Source: Gemmatimonadota bacterium (GTDB lineage: Bacteria; Gemmatimonadota; Gemmatimonadetes; Gemmatimonadales; GWC2-71-9). From it: a DNA stretch of 10,395 nucleotides. The DNA lies in assembly GCA_003221085.1 (NCBI GenBank), contig QHUD01000160.1:1-10395 (forward strand), given 5' to 3'. Positions 6,962-10,395 of this stretch are shown here, piece by piece. Position 1 is the stretch's first letter. Each line of letters opens with the position of its first letter. The notes beneath the pieces were generated by a model. The model saw nothing but the letters and a program-made list of their open reading frames with translations. It searched no databases and had not been told where the DNA came from. A program made the position numbers and the translations under genes.

Positions 6962-8272
6962 ATGTGGAAGCGAGTGAAGACCGGGATGCGGGGGAGGGTG
7001 GCGCGATTCCGCGTCCCCGGCGGGGCGGAGCCCGCCGCGGTCGACGGGGAGCGCCCGCGGGACGCCGCCGGCCAGGACGACCGGTCGATGCGGATCGCCG
7101 CTTCCATTCTCTGGAAGCCGATCGACGGCCCGCCGGAGCAGGACGCCGGGCTCATCCCCATTTTCATCACGCAGCGGGCGCTGGCCGCCGTGCACGATCA
7201 CTGCGCGGCGACGCACGAAACATGCTTCGGGCTCCTCGCCGGGAAGGTGTACCGCGCGCCGGACACGAGCCCTTCGTATGTCGTCGTCGAGTCGACCATT
7301 CGTCTCCCGGGCGTGATCGGTGATGACGCCAAGGCCGCCCTGATGCAGGGGTGGATCGTGGCGCAGGACGTGGTGCGGCGCACCGGCGATCAGCTGGTCG
7401 GCTGGTACCGCGGTCGCTGGTCCGCGGAGGCCGAGTTCGCGCCCGCGGAGGCGGAGACGCACGCCGCCCTGTTCGGCCAGCCCTGGCAGCTCGCGGTGGT
7501 GGTGGGTGCGGGCGACACGACCGTCGGCGGTGTGTTGCGCCGCTCCGCGAGTCCCGACTGGGCGCAAGAGTGTTTGCCCTTCTATGAAGTGATCGACCCC
7601 ACATCCGTCCCGCCGGACGGCAGTAAGCCGACGCGGCTGCGCTGGGACAACTACCGCACGGAGGAGCCGGCGCTGGTTCCGCCCCCCGCGTTGCCTGTCC
7701 CCGCGGCGCGCATGCCGGTCCAGGCACCGCCCGCTGCCCCGATTGCACCACGGCGCGCGACGTCGGCGGTTTCGCCCCGGGTCTTCCTGCCCGATGAATT
7801 CGGTGGCGGCGCCGACGACAGGGAGCGCGCCGCGCCGGGCGGCGTTCGCGTCGGCCCCATCGCCCGGTGGGCGGCGTACGCCACGGCAGGCGTCCTGGCC
7901 GTCATTGGTCTGGTTCGACTCTACTTGACCTTGGCATCGCCGGTCTCGACTACCGCGGCTCCTTCGGCGGGTGCGCCCGCGGCCGTGACGGTCATGCCGC
8001 TCGCGCACGTGGACCGGGCCGCCGATACGCTCGCCCTGGCGATCGCCGGGTTCGACCTGCGTGCGCAGCTGTTCGCCAGCCGTCAAATGCATTGTCCCGA
8101 GCTGGCACGCGGGCTAGTCCTGGTCGAGGCGCGTTGGACGACGTACAACAGCATGCGGAAGGAGAGCGGGCTGTCGCTCGACTCCGCCCGCACCGCCCGG
8201 GACCGGGCGCTCTATTCCGACGTCGATGGGGTCGAGCGGCGGTTTGAGCGCACCGCCTGCCCCCGACCGTGA
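6962..8272 (+). CDS. Membrane protein with degenerate MPN/JAB domain
   Basis: I do not recognise this as a named gene. Residues about 62-195 resemble an MPN (JAB/JAMM) fold: PIFITQRALAAVHDHC, then HETCFGLLAGKVY with Glu86, YVVVESTIRLPGV, VGWYRGRW and PWQLAVVV. In active JAMM proteases the VGWY strand runs into HxHP followed by SxxD. Here those positions are Arg150, Arg152, Trp153, Ala160 and Glu163, so metal binding and isopeptidase activity are probably lost. A Pro/Ala-rich linker (about 236-265) leads to one TM helix at about 303-324. A C-terminal domain follows (about 345-436) with two cysteines (378, 433) that could form a disulfide if outside the membrane. With no N-terminal signal, the MPN domain is inferred to be cytoplasmic and the tail periplasmic. 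An alternative start is the ATG at 7088. No clear Shine-Dalgarno precedes 6962. The stop overlaps the next gene's GTG (GTGA). Confidence 0.8.
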   Translation: MWKRVKTGMRGRVARFRVPGGAEPAAVDGERPRDAAGQDDRSMRIAASILWKPIDGPPEQDAGLIPIFITQRALAAVHDHCAATHETCFGLLAGKVYRAPDTSPSYVVVESTIRLPGVIGDDAKAALMQGWIVAQDVVRRTGDQLVGWYRGRWSAEAEFAPAEAETHAALFGQPWQLAVVVGAGDTTVGGVLRRSASPDWAQECLPFYEVIDPTSVPPDGSKPTRLRWDNYRTEEPALVPPPALPVPAARMPVQAPPAAPIAPRRATSAVSPRVFLPDEFGGGADDRERAAPGGVRVGPIARWAAYATAGVLAVIGLVRLYLTLASPVSTTAAPSAGAPAAVTVMPLAHVDRAADTLALAIAGFDLRAQLFASRQMHCPELARGLVLVEARWTTYNSMRKESGLSLDSARTARDRALYSDVDGVERRFERTACPRP

Positions 8273-9765
8273 CCCGCCCCGCCGCCATGCTGGCCCTGCT
8301 GGTCAGCGGTGTGCCGTGCCTGGGGTCTACGCAGGGATCGCAGCCGCTTCGCAAGACCGACGTGATTCGCTTGCTCTCGAACCCGCTGATCTCCAGGCGC
8401 GAGGTCGCCGATCTGATCCGACGCAACTGTGTCTCCTTTCGACCCACGCCGCGGGACTGGGCGGATCTCCGCGATTTCGGTGCGGACTCGGAAGTGCTGA
8501 GCAGTATCGGCGGATGCGCGACCACGTCCACGGCGCAGCGTGCGGCGCCCACGCTTCCCCTCGCCGCCGTGCTGCTCCCCGCCCGGGTCGCCGTCGCCGT
8601 GGGCGGCGAAGCGGTGGCGCGGGTCCAGGTGAAGCGGGGCGAGGCTCCGCAGGCGGGCGCGCCGCTCGTGCTGCGCGGCAGCTCCGCCATTCCCGGCGGA
8701 CCGCCGCGGGACGTGCAGGCCGTCACGGATGCGAGCGGCGTCGCGGTGTTCCGCTTCCCGGTCGGGCGGCTCCCCGCGACTTACTCGTTGGACGTCGTCA
8801 CCGGTTCCGGCGCGTCAATCGCGGGCACACCGTCGCTCGAGCTGATCGTCGCTCCCTCGGCGCCGGCCGTCGCCGCAGTCCAGCCCGGCCGCGTGGAGCT
8901 GCGGGCGGGAGAGCGTGGACCAATCTCGCTGCTGGTCACGGTGCGGGACTCATTTGGCAACGCAGTGCCGGGGGAGGTCGTCGCGCTGCAACCGGACAGC
9001 CCCGAGATGGGCGTGGCTGTCGATGCGCATTCCACCGACTCGATCGGACGGGCAGAGTTCGCCGTCGAACGGGCGGCGGTGCGCCGTGGCGGGAAACTCA
9101 TGATCCGGGTACGGGGTCAGCCGCTCGGATCGGTGGACGTGATTCGCACCGACGTGATGGCGCCGGCGGCCACGGGCTTCGTCTCGGGCGTGGGACAGCG
9201 CGGCATCGCGCGGACCCGGCTCAGCGAGTCGCTCGTGTTTCAGGTGCGCTCGACGCTCGGCCGGCCGCTGACCGGGAGGCTCGTGACGTTCCGAGCCGTC
9301 AACGCCGAGGTCGCCACTGACAGTGTCATGACCGACTCGGCCGGCCTGGCCCGAGTCGAGGTGACCCTCGGCAAACAGGCTGGCCCGGCCCTCGTGACCG
9401 CAACGGTCGATTCGCTCCAACGACAGGCGGCACTGACGGTGGACCCGGCGGCTCCCGCCAGCGTGATCCTCGAGCGCGACGGGAGTCGGGTCGACGGCGG
9501 CACCACGCCCGCGACGGTTGGCGTTAGCTTCGTGCTGCGAGTCTCCGCGCAGGACGCGTACGGCAACCGCGTGGCCACGGCGGATCTCGCGCGCATGATT
9601 CAGCAGATGCGCAATCGCTTCAACCAGCAGTCGCAGCTCTTGAAGATGGTCAGCGTCGAACCGGAAGGTGGCGGGGCGACGGCGACGTTCAAGCCGATCG
9701 CAGCGGGTCAGGCGGACTTGTCGATTGCCGGGGCGACCGTGTCGGTCATGATCGCCCCCCGGTAG
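8269..9765 (+). CDS. Secreted multi-domain Ig-like (Big-1-type) protein
   Basis: The 498-aa product has no recognised gene name. Residues 1-23 look like a signal peptide starting from the GTG at 8269, which overlaps the previous stop by four bases (GTGA). The sequence GVPC lacks a proper lipobox, so a lipoprotein is unlikely. Residues about 27-83 form a compact, probably helical domain (TDVIRLLSNP, EVADLIRRNCVSFRPT, DLRDFGADSEVL), with Cys54 and Cys83. I have seen similar short domains in predicted secreted or signalling proteins of Gemmatimonadota and Acidobacteria; that is from memory. About four beta-sandwich Ig-like repeats follow, roughly 100-175, 186-273, 278-382 and 386-498. Their signatures include LVTVRDSFGNAVPGEVVAL, TDSAGLARVEVTL and SAQDAYGNRV, as in invasin-type Big-1 domains. 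The last repeat holds a Gln/Met-rich insertion (about 444-460). A cell-envelope role with its partner gene is inferred; no catalytic motif is visible. Confidence 0.82.
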   Translation: MTRPAAMLALLVSGVPCLGSTQGSQPLRKTDVIRLLSNPLISRREVADLIRRNCVSFRPTPRDWADLRDFGADSEVLSSIGGCATTSTAQRAAPTLPLAAVLLPARVAVAVGGEAVARVQVKRGEAPQAGAPLVLRGSSAIPGGPPRDVQAVTDASGVAVFRFPVGRLPATYSLDVVTGSGASIAGTPSLELIVAPSAPAVAAVQPGRVELRAGERGPISLLVTVRDSFGNAVPGEVVALQPDSPEMGVAVDAHSTDSIGRAEFAVERAAVRRGGKLMIRVRGQPLGSVDVIRTDVMAPAATGFVSGVGQRGIARTRLSESLVFQVRSTLGRPLTGRLVTFRAVNAEVATDSVMTDSAGLARVEVTLGKQAGPALVTATVDSLQRQAALTVDPAAPASVILERDGSRVDGGTTPATVGVSFVLRVSAQDAYGNRVATADLARMIQQMRNRFNQQSQLLKMVSVEPEGGGATATFKPIAAGQADLSIAGATVSVMIAPR

Positions 9766-9805
9766 CGACTACCCCGCACCATGGGAGCGCCGGGTCGGAG
9801 CGGCA

Positions 9806-9821
9806 CGTGACGGGGGTCACG
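9806..9821. promoter_or_regulatory. Perfect GTGA-N6-TCAC palindrome upstream of tRNA-Sec
   Basis: The bases CGTGAC GGGG GTCACG form a perfect 6-bp inverted repeat. It contains GTGA (9807-9810) and TCAC (9817-9820) spaced by six bases, the core layout of CRP/FNR-family operators. It lies 53 nt before the mature tRNA-Sec 5' end and 40 nt after the upstream stop codon. TTGAAT at 9827-9832 could be a -35 element, but I see no convincing -10. The same bases could instead form a small hairpin ending the upstream transcript, although no T tract follows. The regulator assignment is inferred from pattern only. Confidence 0.35.
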
Positions 9822-9874
9822 CCACCTTGAATCCCTGCCTCAGAAGTGGGCCGGGTTCGGCGGCGGCAGTGCAC

Positions 9875-9968
9875 GGGGGCGGATCGGGTCTGGTGGTCCG
9901 ACTGGTCTTCAAAACCAGCTGGGGTCCGTTTGGACCTCGGTAGGTTCGATTCCTACACGCTCCCGCCA
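9875..9968 (+). tRNA. selC: tRNA-Sec (anticodon UCA)
   Basis: This 94-nt gene folds as a bacterial selenocysteine tRNA, which inserts Sec at recoded UGA codons with SelB and a SECIS element. The acceptor stem is 9875-9882 with 9957-9964: seven pairs including one G-U, plus a G-A mismatch at the eighth position. The D stem has six pairs, CGGGTC (9885-9890) with GGTCCG (9895-9900), closing a 4-nt TGGT loop; a long D stem with a tiny loop is the tRNA-Sec hallmark. The anticodon stem CTGGT/ACCAG holds the loop CTTCAAA (9907-9913) with anticodon TCA at 9909-9911. The long variable arm pairs 9921-9927 with 9932-9938 (seven pairs, GTTT loop). The T arm is GTAGG/CCTAC around TTCGATT. Discriminator G9965 and CCA (9966-9968) are encoded. 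A suppressor tRNA is the only alternative and does not fit the D arm. No selA, selB, selD or selenoprotein gene is in the window. Confidence 0.96.
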
Positions 9969-9983
9969 CGCACCGCTACGGTT

Positions 9984-10001
9984 TGTCGCACTCCCGCGAC
10001 A
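9984..10001. other. Stem-loop just downstream of tRNA-Sec
   Basis: TGTCGC (9984-9989) pairs perfectly with GCGACA (9996-10001) around the 6-nt loop ACTCCC. It begins 15 nt after the encoded CCA, so it could serve as a transcript 3' end or processing signal for the tRNA precursor. No T tract follows on the + strand, so calling it an intrinsic terminator is not justified. Confidence 0.35.
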
Positions 10002-10032
10002 TGGGGAGGCACCGCACCCCCCTCCGGCGCAC

Positions 10033-10050
10033 TGGTCGCCTCAGCGACCA
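10033..10050. other. Second stem-loop in the convergent intergenic region
   Basis: TGGTCGC (10033-10039) pairs perfectly with GCGACCA (10044-10050) around a CTCA tetraloop. It shares the GTCGC/GCGAC core with the stem at 9984-10001. A third, weaker stem, CGGCTC/GAGCCG, lies at 10092-10097 and 10107-10112. The 241 nt between tRNA-Sec and the - strand gene (9969-10209) hold no convincing CDS. The region lies between two convergent transcripts, so hairpins here could act as bidirectional ends, but none has a T tract. Confidence 0.35.
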
Positions 10051-10209
10051 TCCGCCGCGCCTCGTGGCATTACCCTTGCGATACGTCCGGTCGGCTCGCG
10101 GGGAGTGAGCCGTGCCCCCGTCTTCGCTCAGTCATGAGGAACGAGGATCGGATTGTGGGTTCCCGGCCACTCCCTGCGGCGCCGCCACCCCAGCCCTCAC
10201 CCACAGCAG

Positions 10210-10395
10210 CTACCCGAGCACCTCCCGGACCTTCTCCGCCAGCGCCGCGGCGCTGAACGGCTTTTGTAGAAACGCGAGCCCCCGCTCGAGCATTTGGTGC
10301 CGCCCGATCGCTGCCGCGGGGTACCCCGACATGAAGAGCACGCGGGTCCCGGGCCGTCGGGCGGCGAACTGTGCCGCGAGCGCCCGGCCCCCTAT
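10210..10395 (-). CDS. Response-regulator receiver domain, C-terminal end (partial; likely hybrid histidine kinase)
   Basis: Reading the - strand inward from the right edge, the frame is open from base 10395 to a TAG at 10210-10212 and gives the last 61 residues of a protein. It shows the end of a CheY-like receiver fold: beta-4 with conserved Ser (TRVLFMSGYP), a helix (IGRHQMLERGLAF), the conserved Lys-Pro pair of beta-5 (FLQKPFS), and the last helix (AALAEKVREVLG). The phospho-acceptor Asp lies outside the window. A receiver that ends the protein directly after this helix with an FLQKPF motif is typical of hybrid sensor histidine kinases with a C-terminal receiver, but a single-domain or PAS-linked regulator is also possible. 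It is convergent with tRNA-Sec, so it is unlikely to share its regulation. Confidence 0.88.
   Translation of the reverse strand: MGGRALAAQFAARRPGTRVLFMSGYPAAAIGRHQMLERGLAFLQKPFSAAALAEKVREVLG

Noticed and set aside
6929..8092. 387-aa open frame on the - strand opposite the pseudo-MPN gene
   Set aside because: Arg/Gly/His-rich shadow product. The + strand gene has a domain, a TM helix and tight coupling to its neighbour.
8226..9320. 364-aa open frame on the + strand overlapping the Ig-like gene
   Set aside because: Same-strand shadow frame rich in Arg, Ala and Gly. The other frame has a signal peptide and Ig repeats and ends at a natural boundary.
9806..9840. Intrinsic terminator for the Ig-like gene
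   Set aside because: The hairpin is only 6 bp and is followed by a mixed sequence without a T tract.
9846..10256. 136-aa open frame on the + strand across the tRNA
   Set aside because: It runs straight through the tRNA-Sec gene and into the receiver gene on the other strand; no protein features.
1..10395. CRISPR array, insertion sequence or phage genes
   Set aside because: No regularly spaced repeats, transposase, integrase or terminal repeats were seen. selC can be an integration site for islands, but no attachment-site duplication or integrase lies beside it here.

Overview
The window is a GC-rich bacterial chromosomal segment with compact, mostly co-directional genes. The gene content, the lineage-style insertion in SecD and the many secreted or Ig-like proteins suggest Gemmatimonadota or a close relative. 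That assignment is an inference from memory of protein style, not a computed placement.

Layout on the + strand: the 3' part of secD (start lies upstream of the window) and secF, the accessory subunits of the Sec translocon; a tatD-type metal-dependent hydrolase broken by a one-base frameshift; fhs (formate-tetrahydrofolate ligase); ridA (enamine/imine deaminase); an exported M20 metallopeptidase; a membrane-anchored protein with a catalytically dead-looking MPN/JAB domain; and a translationally coupled secreted protein with a small helical N-terminal domain followed by Ig-like domains. Junctions are tight (1-nt gap, TGATG, ATGA and GTGA overlaps), so the block reads as one or two operons: secD to M20, then the MPN/Ig pair after a 48-nt gap.

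After the last CDS, about 110 nt of non-coding DNA contains a perfect GTGA-N6-TCAC palindrome. It is followed by a complete selenocysteine tRNA (anticodon UCA, 6-bp D stem with 4-nt loop, long variable arm, encoded CCA), so this organism probably makes selenoproteins. About 240 nt of non-coding DNA with several short hairpins separates the tRNA from the C-terminal end of a response-regulator receiver domain, probably part of a hybrid histidine kinase, on the - strand running off the right edge.

The points most worth attention are: the tRNA-Sec gene; a SecD that lacks about 30 residues around its third membrane helix when aligned with SecF in the same window; a 13-bp perfect inverted repeat enclosing the tatD start; the tatD frameshift; and the pseudo-MPN/Ig-like gene pair, which I do not recognise as any described system.
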